Below, piece after piece: positions 1-11,390 of a stretch of DNA of 64,000 nucleotides. The notes beneath the pieces were generated by a model, which made no database searches, was not told the DNA's origin, and worked only from the letters and a program-made list of their open reading frames with translations. Source of the stretch: Chromobotia macracanthus. Lineage: Eukaryota > Chordata > Actinopteri > Cypriniformes > Botiidae. Position 1 is the first letter of the stretch. Every line of letters begins with the position of its first letter. A program made the position numbers and the translations under genes. The stretch is taken from NCBI GenBank assembly GCA_036877525.1, contig JAZGTH010000007.1, forward strand, positions 7,625,501 through 7,689,500. The letters are read 5' to 3'.

Positions 1-818
1 TCTGTACATTGCTCCTCATACTGGGCTACAATCCTAAATGTATAAGTGTATTTGTTTTGCAACACCAATACGCCAAAGCGAAACATATGGTTTACTGACT
101 TGTATGTGGGCTGAAAGTTATATAACAAAGATCCAACATGATATGTGATTGCACACTCATTAATACAAAATCTATGTATTTGTTATCACCAGTGCAAACC
201 ATTAAAAAACAAATTAGCCTCCAGAAATCTCATGCAATTAAACATTTGTCAGATCTGAAATTCTGAACACACACAAATGCATCAAACAATAGTGACAGGC
301 TTAAAGATACAGCAATATCACTTGCGGCACCCAATAAGATCAAGCGCACAGGGATGAAAAGCAATTAGATATAAATGGGAATGTGGTAGAAATGATTATT
401 CTGTAAGCATCAGGGAGCTGCGTTGAGTGTCTGTGATCCTGAACTAATAGAGGTGATGGACACGCAGGGCTTAACGCAGTGCAGAGTGCATAAAGGTGAG
501 TTATCCCCAGCGTCCTGCCCGCTGAATTCAGTGTCAATGGATGGATTGCAGGAGCAGTTGCTTAGGCCTGGAGATCCCTGAACCAATAAGACAGCCACTT
601 CACTGAGCCCCGTGAGATCACGCCGCCACCAACCGGAGGCATTAGCATGCCGATGTCTGGTGGGTGGTGGGGGCTGATGTAATTGAAAAGTGTGGCACAG
701 ACTACAGATCTAGCATGCGGCTCTGCTCTCCAGGGTAACTGCTGCAAAGACACCTAATGTAGAGTCATAGATCCGTGCAAATACGAACGTACGCCAATGC
801 ACTGGCGTAAAACCTAGT

Positions 819-1183
819 CCAAAACCTAGTGAGCTGCCTACTGTCTACACAGACAGCTTGTTAATGTAACGGAACCTCATGTTTTGGTGACAGACGTGGA
901 GGGCTCTACATAGATTTCTTGCACTACAAAACTGGCTCTTAGCACAGAGGACTTCACTCACAATTGCTTTGAATTAACTGATTGATTCTGAGTTTGATGT
1001 TAGTATGTTGCTAATCTAACAACAATTTTCCAATAATCATAAACACATCATAAAATATTGGGCAAAATAAGCATATTTAGACTGAACTATTTGCTATTGA
1101 TTTCTTTTCAAATACTGAATGAAATATGAATTTAATATAAATTAAAGTTTGTTCTTCTAGGTAAGCAGCTCACTAGGTTTTGG
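819..1183. mobile_element. Non-autonomous element with 23-bp inverted ends
   Basis: The left end at 819-841 (beginning CCAAAACCTAGTGAGCTG) is the reverse complement of the right end at 1161-1183 with one mismatch in 23 positions. A second partial CCTAGT copy lies just outside the left end (812-820). The interior of about 320 bp has no coding capacity, as expected for a MITE-like DNA transposon relic. The superfamily is not clear because no target-site duplication is obvious. Confidence 0.6.
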
Positions 1184-4147
1184 AACAGAGCAGTTGGGCT
1201 TATGCTTATACGCAAAGGCATTACATACATATAGACTGCTTGAAGGCTGTGTGCCTGTTGTCAAAGAGCATGATGGGATGGGGAGATCTCTACTCCCCAT
1301 GCCTGCAATCGTAATGCTGCCTCAGGCAGCACCCTTCAGCAGAGCCTGTCCCACCTCTGGCTCCCTGTGCTATTAATTATCCAGGGCTGATGACAGCGTG
1401 CCACCGGCTGGCCGACAGCACACTGGACAAACGTGATCAATATATCGGCACAGAGTGACACCTCCAACAGTGCAGAGCGTAACTGCATTTTATGCGCAAC
1501 CTCACCAGTTTACTGTAAAGAACAGGAACAGCTGGGAATTACTGCCATATATTGAAGCTGTTTTTGTCAGATATTGAAGCCAATGACTCCTAACCCAGAC
1601 CTGCAGGTATTCTATAACTACCTACTGTACAGACTACCTAGCAATGCCCTGGAATCCATCCAAAACACCCTAGCATGGCAATAGCCTTCAGAGCAATGAT
1701 CCCAGCTCGCAGATTTTAAATGGCAGCTGGGGGTGAACTATAGTCACATCAGTAGGTTTTGTTTAAAATCATAAAGCAATCTGTATCTTAAGCACAACAC
1801 AGGCAGCAGGAGAGGAGGCCATTAAAATGGTTGGTCAGTTTGGCTGTCATTGACAAATAGCTTTCTGCATGCCTGTTCCTTCCTTTGTGCTGGTTAGAGC
1901 AGTCATACACAGATTTCACAGATCTATTACAAAGAGACCTAAATATGCATGTATGAAGCCTTCATCTTCCTTTCATCATCGTAGGGTAACAAGCAAAGCT
2001 CTGAATCACAAACACACATACACACAGAGAGAGAGAAGATTAAGAAAGGGTTTTGTGAGCTTCCTTTTCAGTTTTAGAATCACATTGTGATGTTTTCTGC
2101 TGGTCAACATCGCTCTCCAGAAACAGTTAATCACCATATTTATTTTGGTATCTCTGTTCCAGTTCTTAACTTTACTTTGGGGCTTTTTCAAACAGTCTGC
2201 AAGGCTCAGACGCGATAAACAAGCTCCCAGTAGACATACAGTGCAATCAAACTGCATCAAAAAACAGCAGGCAAAAAAAAAACGTGTCATTTCCTGCTTT
2301 CTGACGAGACCGCACTTATGTCTACTTATGCTTAAACATGTTCGGATTCTAAAGGTCATCTGACGTTGGGCTGATACACACAGAGAAATTTTCAAGCTAA
2401 GTGGGGCTTGTAATTACCATAATTTTCATAATATGACTTGTTTTTCCAAAGACGGTTCCAGGAGGAACTTCAAAACATGGTTCTGCAAGATGTTGATGGA
2501 TTTGACAGACGTATGGTAGTCCTGCTAACCTTTCTTTATGCCTGAAGGACAAATTCACTGATAATTGCTGATGGCTTTCTCTGCCCTTTCCATGGTTCTT
2601 TCTTCTCTTGTTCTCAGCTGACAGTTATGATTTTCAGTCGAAGAGCTTAGATGTTTAAAAGAAGCAACCGAGGAAGGAGAGCGCGATCAGATGACCGAGA
2701 GAGCGAACAGTTTAATCGATAAACACTGGGGAAGGGCCGCAACACTGTTTGCACAGAGGCCAGATGGAGAGAGCTGTTGAAACCTCATATGGGCTGAAAT
2801 CATGTTCAGAGCCACCAGGGACACATCGTGTTTATCCGCGAGGGCGGGGGCTTTGGCTTTCCTGGCATTCCTCTCCCATTACTGACTCACAGAGGAACCT
2901 GTCTGCCAAGACTGTAAATGCTCCAATACATCTCAGCAATATTTGCTCAGAGATGTGTTCAGCATTTAATTCAAGTGTTAATCAATTGCTTTTCATCAAC
3001 AAACAAACGAGTCTGTCACCGGAATGGAGGAAAAGAACAACCGCTTTCCGTGAAAGATGAATTTCAGTTGAGTTACACCCTCCCTTTTTTATTAAAAGGG
3101 AATGCTTCACCAATCGCTGTTGTTTTATTTTTTCATGCCATGTTATAACTTCAATCATTCTCTCCCTTTGCTAGAAAATCAGCTTGATTTGGGTCAATGA
3201 GCGTGATAAAACTTCACCTTTAAGTTACCAACCAGGGTGATATTTAATTAACAGTCAAAAACAGAAAATGCGAACACAACACATCACACCTGAGAATGTT
3301 ACAGCTCAGAGATTGCTTTTTCAAAGGCTAGGGCAATTCAGTTTTGTTTCATTTAACTTGTCTCAGATGTTTCTCCTAAACGTCTTGAGGAAAAATGAAA
3401 ATAGAGCCAAATGAGACAAGTTGAGTGACAGGGCTATACAGAAAATGTGAACAGCACAACTCGGATCATTTGGTTTAGAAAAAATATTGAATTGTTGGAT
3501 ATGTAATGGCAGATTGCAAATCATTGGTTGAGACACTTTTGTAAAACTTTCTCAGTTGGAAGTTCTGAGAAGCAACCCGTTTCAACCAGTCTTTAACAGA
3601 GCTGTCTACAAGAAATACATGAGATATTAAAAAGACCCTATTTGATCCCATGTTTCTTTCCAATGGGCTGTGCACACTGCAAGCGAGCTGTGTGATATAA
3701 CTGAACACTCCAGTCGCACTCAACAACACTATATAAACTGCAAATCACACTCTTGCACTGTAGACCGTTTTGTTGACTATAACGGAAATGTTCCCATTTA
3801 TTGTATCGCTGGCTCTCAGTGTAGATGGGGTGTTAGAGTGATTCACTGAACCGGTGTCAAAGCCTCCGTACTTTTGGGTCCTGGGCTCTCTATCTTATTT
3901 ATATGAACGCTTCAAGTCTGAGAATATGCACCAGTTCACACCTGCCATTACTCTGCTTGATTGGTACACCTGAGACAGCTCTAGAACAAACTGCACAAAC
4001 AGAAGTAGAAGCTATCACACAGCCGAAGGTGCAAACAGCGAGTACTAAGATACACAGTTTCTCGTTTTGAGATTTAAAGGCACGGCACACTTATTTATAT
4101 AACATATTTCACATGCAATGGTACTTCAAAGTGCTTCATGTAGAAAA

Positions 4148-4418
4148 AGAGATCACCTCATAATGAAACTTCAGTCAACATTTACTCAACCCTTATGTCA
4201 TTCTAAAGCCGTATAACTTTTTTCTTTAGATGTTAAACAAGACGGTAGTGACTGACAGCCTCGGTCACCATTCACTTTCTTCATTGAGAGAGCAGTGTCT
4301 TTACTCTTTCTTCAAAATTTCTCCTTATGCTCCACACGAGAAAGGAAGTCATACCAGTTTGGAATGATGTGAGAATAAGCGAACGACAGCATTTTATTTT
4401 GGTGAACTGTCCATTTAA
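4148..4418. mobile_element. Palindromic non-autonomous element, family P copy 1
   Basis: The left arm contains TTTACTCAACCCTTATGTCA and the right arm, read on the minus strand, contains TTAAATGGACAGTTCACC followed by a decayed version of the same internal motifs (a TATGACTT stretch and ATTCCAAACTGGTATGAC). This matches a palindromic repeat that is very abundant in cyprinid genomes, whose consensus begins with a TTAAAGG/AGTTCACCC end and contains CATTTACTCACCCTCATG. Further copies are at 16038-16741, 31456-31676 and a single arm at 46106-46190. It has no coding capacity; the family assignment is by recognition of pattern, not by search. Confidence 0.65.
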
Positions 4419-5001
4419 TTGTCAGCTCTGAAAACAACCCACAAGAAGACATATCTGCTAACTGTGTAAGACAGGAGAGCTCAGCTGTGCTTGGTTAATC
4501 ACAGTTAGAGATGGCTCTCAGGAGGAGAGCTATATCTACATCCTGGTTAGCTGAAATCAGACAATGGAGACAACATTGGATGATCAAAAGTCTGTTGGTT
4601 GACACTGATTAAATGGAAATGCTGGCACAGAACAGAGCTGCTCTTCCTCTAGTGTCTGTGATTTCTGTGCACAGCATCACAAGTAACAATCAAGGAAATG
4701 TATGAACATGCATACATTACATCAGTGTATATAAAGTGTGAATAAAGACCAAATAACACTATTTCTGAGGTGAGAGTTAAATGGACTTATTCATCAGAGA
4801 GAGGGAGAGAAAGCAATAGAACAAAATAACTGAATTTGCAAGAAAAAGCTATTTTGGAATTGATCTCTATTTGTTCTTAGGGAAACTTTATTTCAACCCT
4901 TGCAAAAGCTAAACAAAAAATTGAGCAAAAAAATCAACTTAAAAAATTCTTATGATAAAACATGAACTTAAAATGAATGGCAATGTTGGCCAACAAGGGA
5001 C

Positions 5002-5028
5002 AATATACTGTTTACAGAACAGTATATT
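5002..5028. repeat. Small perfect hairpin
   Basis: Arms AATATACTGTT and AACAGTATATT are perfect complements separated by the 5-nt loop TACAG. It is AT-rich and could simply be chance or a transposon relic; no function is inferred. Confidence 0.4.
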
Positions 5029-6308
5029 TTCAAAAGAGGATTCAAACAAACTCAAAGCAAACAGGAAATGTGGGCTGCACCTGACATTTCTTTATGAATC
5101 AGTCTCTCTTCACCTAAACTTACACCAAAAAATGTAAAGCAATTTCAAGCCTGACATTTCGATATAATACTTAAAAGTATTTCATTGCTGAAAATTGGTG
5201 CACAGGCAATGCAGGTAAAAGATTTAGAAGATTTCGTCAGAATTCCTTCATGAAGTATGAATAATACTTCATCATCCTTTTCCCAAAAGTAGGACAGGTA
5301 GGCAAAAGTGAGTCATAAAAGTTCAGACATATTTCAGCAACCAGCTAAGGAGACAAAAATACACATCGCAACACAACAACCCACAATATACCTCCAGATT
5401 GCTGAAGAATTTTACTGGATATTACGACACATTGCTCACTTGCTTTGAGTTTTTCTATAACAGTGGCGTGAAAAACTAATTGCCGTTCACCGCCGTAGCA
5501 CCTAATTGTATTCAGTGTTAATGTTCCCCGAACAGGGAAAAACAACTAATGACAACCACGGCAAGTGGGGAAAAATACCCCACTGCGGGGGCAGATGCAA
5601 ACCTTGCCACATTGAAGTCAGCTTCACACATAATGAAATTGATCAATCTAAGCACATCTCCTATTTTTCGACCCTGAACAAAAGGAATTAGGACTGGGAC
5701 CCTGAATTGGGAAAACACCACTAGGTGCTCCAAAGTATATCTTACAGTTAGAGGAAAACATAAAAGATGCTGCGGAAGCCAGATGTATCGGGCTTCTTGA
5801 GAGTCTGAATGCCACAGCTGTCACTTTAACTTCAGGTGACGTTTAAAGAGGTTTTAGAGCGTTTAAATGTGGGTGAATGGAGAGCAATTACCCGCCCATG
5901 GACGGGACCAACTAAAGTGTCATCACACAGTTCTGTTTCTCCTTAAGACCACACAAAGTGACTCCAATAATTTAAAGCTTTCCTTTATTTATAATTCATA
6001 CGCTCAGGAACAACAGATCTCAAAGCTGCCACGGTCTCTCTCTCGCCTTGGCATTCCTTTCCTCTCCTGTTAAAGTTTCTAAAATATCAGCTCAGACACT
6101 CTATCAGGCACGCCACTTACATAAGAACCCTCTCAGGTTGTCCGACTGTATCTTATTAAGGAGAAACTCCAGTGTTTTTATCTCACCACACCACTCACTC
6201 ACAAGATCCACAAAACAGCACTAGAGCACAAATCAGATCCATTTTAATGAAAACTGCCCAGGCATCCTGCGCTAATCTACAGGCAGTGATGAAACATGCG
6301 AGTCTTAC

Positions 6309-6490
6309 CTTTGCCGACGCTCCCTGCTGACAGCCTGCAAAAGCAAGAGGGAGTGCAGGAACGTGTGTGTTTGAGAGAGGGGTGAGCGAAGCCACCAGAG
6401 AGAGGAGGGAGAAGATAGCGACTGCCGATGTGACAGCGCACAGCTCATTGCTCTCTCTTCACTGAGAGTGCTGGAGCTTGTTGGAGGTGG
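6309..6490 (-). other. Candidate first exon of a leftward gene (possibly thsd7b)
   Basis: On the minus strand the stretch ends in a near-perfect splice donor, AG then GTAAGA (rc of TCTTACCT at 6303-6310), so the exon would end at 6309. Upstream on the same strand lie a weak TATA-like box and a CCAAT box at plausible distances. Two reading frames run open into the donor: one from an ATG at 6448-6446 (46 codons plus 2 nt, containing a hydrophobic FLHSLLLLQAV segment) and one from an ATG at 6395-6393 (29 codons ending in a complete Lys codon). The exon may also be entirely 5'UTR. In human, THSD7B is the divergent neighbour upstream of CXCR4, which fits the strand and position here, but no thrombospondin type-1 exon is in the window, so the gene identity is inference only. 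A lncRNA is an alternative. Confidence 0.35.
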
Positions 6491-6580
6491 TCCTTCTCAC
6501 TCCTGTGACATCTGCTTCTCTCTTTAAACTCATTGGCTAAGAGGGATGATTCCTATTTAGCCAGCCCTGCTGCCTTTAAG
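6491..6580 (-). promoter_or_regulatory. Candidate minus-strand promoter with CCAAT and TATA-like boxes
   Basis: Read on the minus strand, the segment contains TTAGCCAAT (CCAAT box, plus-strand ATTGG at 6532-6536) followed about 10 nt downstream by TTTAAAGA (6521-6528), which is a weak TATA-like element. A second A/T-rich box, GGCTAAATAGG, lies near 6551-6562. Initiation would fall near 6490, just upstream of the candidate exon. Functional use is unproven. Confidence 0.3.
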
Positions 6581-6623
6581 TAACCCCCTCCCTTTCCAAA
6601 CAATTGCTTTCTATCTCTCATAT

Positions 6624-6681
6624 TCTTTCTCTCTCTCTCTCACATACACACACACACACACACACAGACACACACACACAT
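6624..6681. repeat. Compound (CT)n-(CA)n microsatellite
   Basis: A CT run of about 8 units is followed by CACATA and then a CA run with one CAGA interruption. It lies directly upstream of the candidate minus-strand promoter. Confidence 0.9.
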
Positions 6682-8320
6682 CTTTTCTTTCATGTTCTTC
6701 TGCTGGTTTTCATCCCAATGTCAGTTCATCACTGTCGTCAGGTTTAGCTTTGGCACACACATGGTGCCCACTCACTGTACAATGTTATTGTGGCAATCTT
6801 TTTTGTTTCTCTACAATAAGTGTCGTTTTATTGTCTCACACACACTCCTTATATTCTATATGGTTCTTCCACAATGCCGTAAGATTCTTTCAGTCCTGAC
6901 TTTGGAAAACACTTTGTTTTTAAACAAAGGAATCAACTGACTTTTTTACCAAAAAAAGTAAAAATGAAAAGGCTTTTTAATCTTTGGCTTAAAAATGTCC
7001 AAAGAGATGCTTTTATACTGCAAAAATCTTTTAAGAGCCTTTTTGAAGCTCTGCGCTATATTTGTGCTTTCTGAAATGATAAGTTATTACATGAATTAAC
7101 CATCACTTACAGGAATATCTATAAAGCACCAGATGCAGGTGACATTTACATGTGAGCTGTATTGAGTTTTATAGAACTAACAGCGCAGTATTTCGAGGTG
7201 AGCAGTTCTTATCCCCATTAGCTCAATAGGATATGCATTCAATATATTGTACATTATGTGTGCATTAGGTACTATGTACAGTTTATCATAATATTTTAAT
7301 TATTATTAAAATGTACTTAAATTACATTTACTTAAATACTCAAATGATTGCAGGCAGGTCTGTTGGGCACATGTAACATTACAAAGAATTTTCCCATTTG
7401 TTGTTGTGTTGCATAAACTAACCATTGCTATTTAACATTGTTCTCAGGGGCATTGCCTTTAAATCAGAAGATTTAAGGGTAACCCCACCCTAAGAATCTT
7501 AATGTAACCCTGGTGCTGCCCACAGTAAATCAAAAACTCAGTATATATTGTATGCTGGGTGACATATTGATTCTCAAAACATGATGAATTGTGTTGAGAA
7601 CTCTAGAGAACAATACCACAACACAAATGGTCAGAGTGCAGTGTTCTGTTGTATTTCAGAAGAACCTAATTATTTTCTGACATTTACTTTATCTTATTAT
7701 TATTTTCTTATTTTAATGCCACAGAGCTGACGCACACCCATTGTCAACAATCACACACAAACACAATCCAATATTACATCAAATCAAGACAGTAATGACA
7801 ACGATATTTATGGTATATGTATCTCATTCTCTGTATCCTAAGTCTTCTGGAGCTACACCATTGCTTGCTTTGAGGAAAATTTCACTGTTTATTAGCTGAC
7901 AATCTTTCCCTCCACAGTCACTTGAGACAATATGTTTGAATTCACACAAGTGCAAAAGGGCTTTGCGAGCTACAGTAAGCAGGTTGTAATTTGAATTCCC
8001 AAAGCCTGGGACAACATTTTTATTGGTAACTTTCAATGAGTAAGCTGTACTATAAAGAACCTTAGTGACCCTCCCACACACAAAAAGCTAATGTATGTGC
8101 ATGCCATATAGTATATATCAATTTTATGGGGCTTCTGTTTTCATGTTCTTTTGTTGCCTAATTTTGGAAAATCAAAAATACAAACAAAAGCTGTCTGGAC
8201 ATTCCATTTAATATATTTTGTGTTCCACAGATGAAACAATATCATAACTGGTTTGATTATATCATAGATTATGATATAAACATATTACAGATATTACATA
8301 TTACAATGTTTCATATATAC

Positions 8321-8322
<2 letters not shown>
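6682..8322. other. Gene-free stretch, nothing recognised
   Basis: AT-rich sequence with no convincing exon, RNA gene or recognised repeat. The ORFs present are short and of random composition. Confidence 0.6.

Positions 8323-8398
<76 letters not shown>
8323..8398. repeat. (AT)38 microsatellite
   Basis: Uninterrupted AT dinucleotides over 76 bp, flanked by imperfect TATA-rich sequence (8270-8322 and 8399-8412). The self-complementary run can extrude as a cruciform and is a likely polymorphic site and assembly weak point. Confidence 0.97.
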
Positions 8399-8402
<4 letters not shown>

Positions 8403-8412
8403 ATATATATGA

Positions 8413-9763
8413 AACATCTGAGCAATGTAAAACTTCAATTTTTGACTTCAAAACTTCAACTTCAACTGTCTATTACTTCCATTACTGTCAAAATGACGTA
8501 ATGTGGCGTTTCATAACATAATTAGAAGTTTTCTCTTTAAGCACTCATTTCCATCAATACATTTTACAAGTTGATTTTCCAGAAAGACTTTCAAGCACAG
8601 AGTCTGATAGGGATAAAGGTCGTTTGTGCCAGTAAAGAAAACTAAAGGCTTCTAAACATAGGAAAGCATCAGTAGAGCACAGCGCAGAGTCCAGAATGTC
8701 ATGAGACACACAAACATAACTACTGGTGATTGTTAAAGGAAATGGCCATATTTTGAACAATTTAGACTGAGCAAATGACAGAGGGGGTTCAATGGAAAGC
8801 AAGATAAGAGAAAGCATTGGATGATGATTTGTGATCAGATCTCTTCATGCAGATAGTCTGGAAAACCTGTTATGTCATACAAGAAAGTAGGGCTGGTTTG
8901 CAGATTAGAGTTTTCATGAACAAATGCCATAAGTTTAAGGTGGCTCTTTGATCTGCCCACTGTTTCTTGGGTAAAGTGGTAATTGGCAAGGCTACTGATA
9001 ACCCCCTTGAACTCCTGTCGCTGTTGTTTGATACCCATCTGCTCTTTCAGTACTTTTTGCCAAAGAAAAAATATGCTGTGCTATAATTGGAACATTCTCC
9101 AATGCCTAAGGAGGTTCCAACTTGCCATTTGCAAGTAGGACATGTCCCGGTGTCTGTTCGACAGAAGCTGGGAGATAAAGCAGACAGGCGGTCGTTTGTG
9201 CTGGGTGAAGCCCAGCAGTGATTTACACACAGACTCAACAAATGAATGAGACAGCTGATAGATGAATGAGACCACAACACTTTCTCTGTCATCGACTGCC
9301 AAAATGTGTCTCTTAATGTGGTATTAAGAAAGCAAGCTTTATTATTGAAAATACAATCACACCTCTTAACGTCACAGTACATACTGTGACGAACAGTGGA
9401 AAAACTTACTCCGCAGAAATATTCTACCATAGCCATTCCGAAAACAGAACAGATTTTAACTAGGAACTGCCTTTATTTCCTAAGTAAACAACATGCCATT
9501 ACCTACATGATGCTATCCGTGCAGCCATGAATTCCCCACCATAGTGAGTTTTAATTGGATTTACATATCCATTCTTAAAAATAAATGTTACAATTACAAC
9601 CAAGAAGGGCTTTTGTGCCTGTAGAAAAACATTTTTTTATTATTTTTTTTAATCAAATCACAAATCACTTTTTTATTTTTCAGATCTGTAGTTTTAGGAC
9701 AAGCAACCTAGAAATAAATATACTGATCTACAGAACATATAAAATAACATTGATTCTTTGAAA
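8413..9763. other. Gene-free stretch, nothing recognised
   Basis: No credible exon. The 129-codon minus-strand ORF near 9047-9436 has no recognisable domain and overlaps a second ORF in another frame, so neither is called. Confidence 0.6.
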
Positions 9764-9870
9764 CATTTACATTTATGCATTTGGCAAATGTATTTAAAGA
9801 GACTCACAATGCATTTGAGGTATTCATTCATCAGCTGCATGCATTTCCTGTGAACCAAGGATGTCATGAT
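9764..9870 (-). mobile_element. Decayed tRNA-derived SINE, 3' portion
   Basis: The plus strand begins ACATTTATGCATTTGGCAAA, which is the reverse complement of the conserved tail of a SINE abundant in cyprinids. It continues with a degraded GACTCACAATGCATTTGAGG segment and a TCATCAG...TTTCCTGTGAACC remnant where the B-box region should be. The tRNA-like head with the A box is not recognisable. A much better copy is at 45716-45850 in the same orientation. Confidence 0.6.
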
Positions 9871-10954
9871 CATATAGTCAAAACGGGAACCTTATATAAC
9901 ATTAGAATTTAGAAAAAAATTAGAAAAACACGTATTTGAGAGCGTTTACAAACTGTGATTTGTTTGTGATTTGAAGTGAGAATCTATATCCTCTCTTCCT
10001 CTAGGATGAATCATCAGACGCAACTGTCACATATCGTCATTAATTCGTGTTGCTATGATAGACATACGGTCATCGTTGAGAAGGCAAGAAATATATCCCC
10101 TCCCAAACTACATTCAGTATGTGCTTAACAAAGAAAATGCAACAAAATTAAGTGGATAACACTGCACTGGCGTCTGTGATATTAAATAAATTTCATTTAA
10201 CATATACATCAAAATGACTCTGTTGTACGAAAGTGGAGATTTTACAAAATATATGTTGAAATTCCAATAGATAAACATAAAAACCTGATTAAACTTTGAC
10301 CAATGAATGAGGAGAATTAATCACGCTCAATGAATCCAGTTAATGTGTAACATCAAGCAAAGTAATGTTTACCTCTGCTCAGTTTATAGTCAGATTCTCG
10401 CTGGCTGAGGGTGAAAAGCGATTGTAATAACAGCACAATGGCCATAGGAAATCAGTTTTTCTATAATGCTGGCTAAAGAGAGGGCTCTGCCTCACAAATA
10501 CACACAAACACTTTCCAGTGACTGATTTTTTGTTTGTGTGTGTGTGTGTGTGTGTGTGTTTGTAAGCCGAACTGCAATTCGCAAACCCCTGGCTGCGCCT
10601 TAAATCTCTCCTGCCTTCATTTTTGAGGCATAATGACTTCAGATTTTTGCATTTAACACATCTTCACTGAAAGAAAGACAGTTTACCAGGGGATGCACAC
10701 CACTAAGGCAACTGTAAAATGCAAACACTGCTGCACTCTATATCGGTAAAAGGGGGTGGCATCAAGATGACTTAAAATTACTTAAATTAACAGACAACAA
10801 GCATTAAAATAAGCTACACCAACTAAAACTTAATTTATTTCATAGTGTTTTAGTATTTTTATAATAATTATACACCTTTTTAGAGTCAAGCTCTAGAATA
10901 TCTTATTGGCAGAAAATGGGTGGGGAGGGGCTTTAAATAATGTTATAAAGGTTG
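9871..10954. other. Gene-free stretch with a short TG run
   Basis: Nothing coding recognised. A (TG)n run of about 12 units lies at 10535-10559. The remainder looks unique. Confidence 0.6.
10535..10559. repeat. (TG)12 microsatellite
   Basis: Simple TG dinucleotide run preceded by TTTGTTTG. Confidence 0.9.
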
Positions 10955-11390
10955 AGAATGACTCGGTTATGTATGTAACCTCTATTCCCTGATGAAGGGA
11001 ACGAGACCTAGGGTTCATTCTTGGGAGCCCCAATCACTTCTGACTTCTGGCCAATGAAAATTGGCGAGTGGAATTTGCATGCCAAACTCCGCCCAGTATA
11101 TCCAGGTATAAAAGGGAGATGCCAAGTGCTCGGTACGAGGCACACAGCAGCTTGCACGTTCACACAGCCATATCTTATCGCACAGTTCAGCTCCTGTGGT
11201 GCTTATTATAGGAACCTCCTAGATATCCAGGGTGGAGACTGGCATGCAAATTCCACTCACCAATTTTCATTGGCATTTTATATAAAGATCAGAGGTTGGA
11301 GCTCCCAAGAGCAAACCCCAGTGTCACTACATCAACACAATGTCAAAATGAGTAACAGAAAGGGAACCACTGCCCTACATGCACCCTACA
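10955..11390. mobile_element. Palindromic repeat element with long inverted arms
   Basis: The left part carries ACTCGGTTATGTATGTAACC and a GAAGGGAACGAGAC motif that I recognise from a common cyprinid repeat. The left inner arm at about 11050-11085 (GCCAATGAAAATTGG, then GAGTGGAATTTGCATGCCA) is the reverse complement of 11246-11281, with about one mismatch over 35 bp. Outer flanks also pair more weakly (GGGAGCCCC near 11026 against GGAGCTCCC near 11300). Between the arms are a TATAAAAG box and the CGGTACGAGGCACACAGCAG core. A 158-codon frame spans the element, but it reads across both arms and is not a gene. Confidence 0.65.

Larger units (their letters stand above)
1..6308. other. Non-coding block, putative first intron of a minus-strand gene
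   Basis: No open reading frame here looks like a real exon: all are short, compositionally random and show no recognised domain. If the donor site at 6308/6309 on the minus strand is genuine, this stretch is the beginning of a long intron of a gene running leftward out of the window. It contains an inverted-repeat element (819-1183), a short decayed repeat with CACCCTAGCA-type motifs (about 1620-1690), a palindromic non-autonomous element (4148-4418) and a small hairpin at 5002-5028 (11-bp arms, 5-nt loop). The rest appears unique. Confidence 0.4.

Noticed and set aside
2006..2395. 129-codon minus-strand ORF
   Set aside because: Random composition, overlaps an open frame on the other strand, no recognisable family.
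8231..8521. 96-codon plus-strand ORF rich in Ile-Tyr
   Set aside because: It is produced by the AT microsatellite; no coding signal outside the repeat.
9047..9436. 129-codon minus-strand ORF
   Set aside because: Overlaps another frame on the same strand; no domain or gene context.
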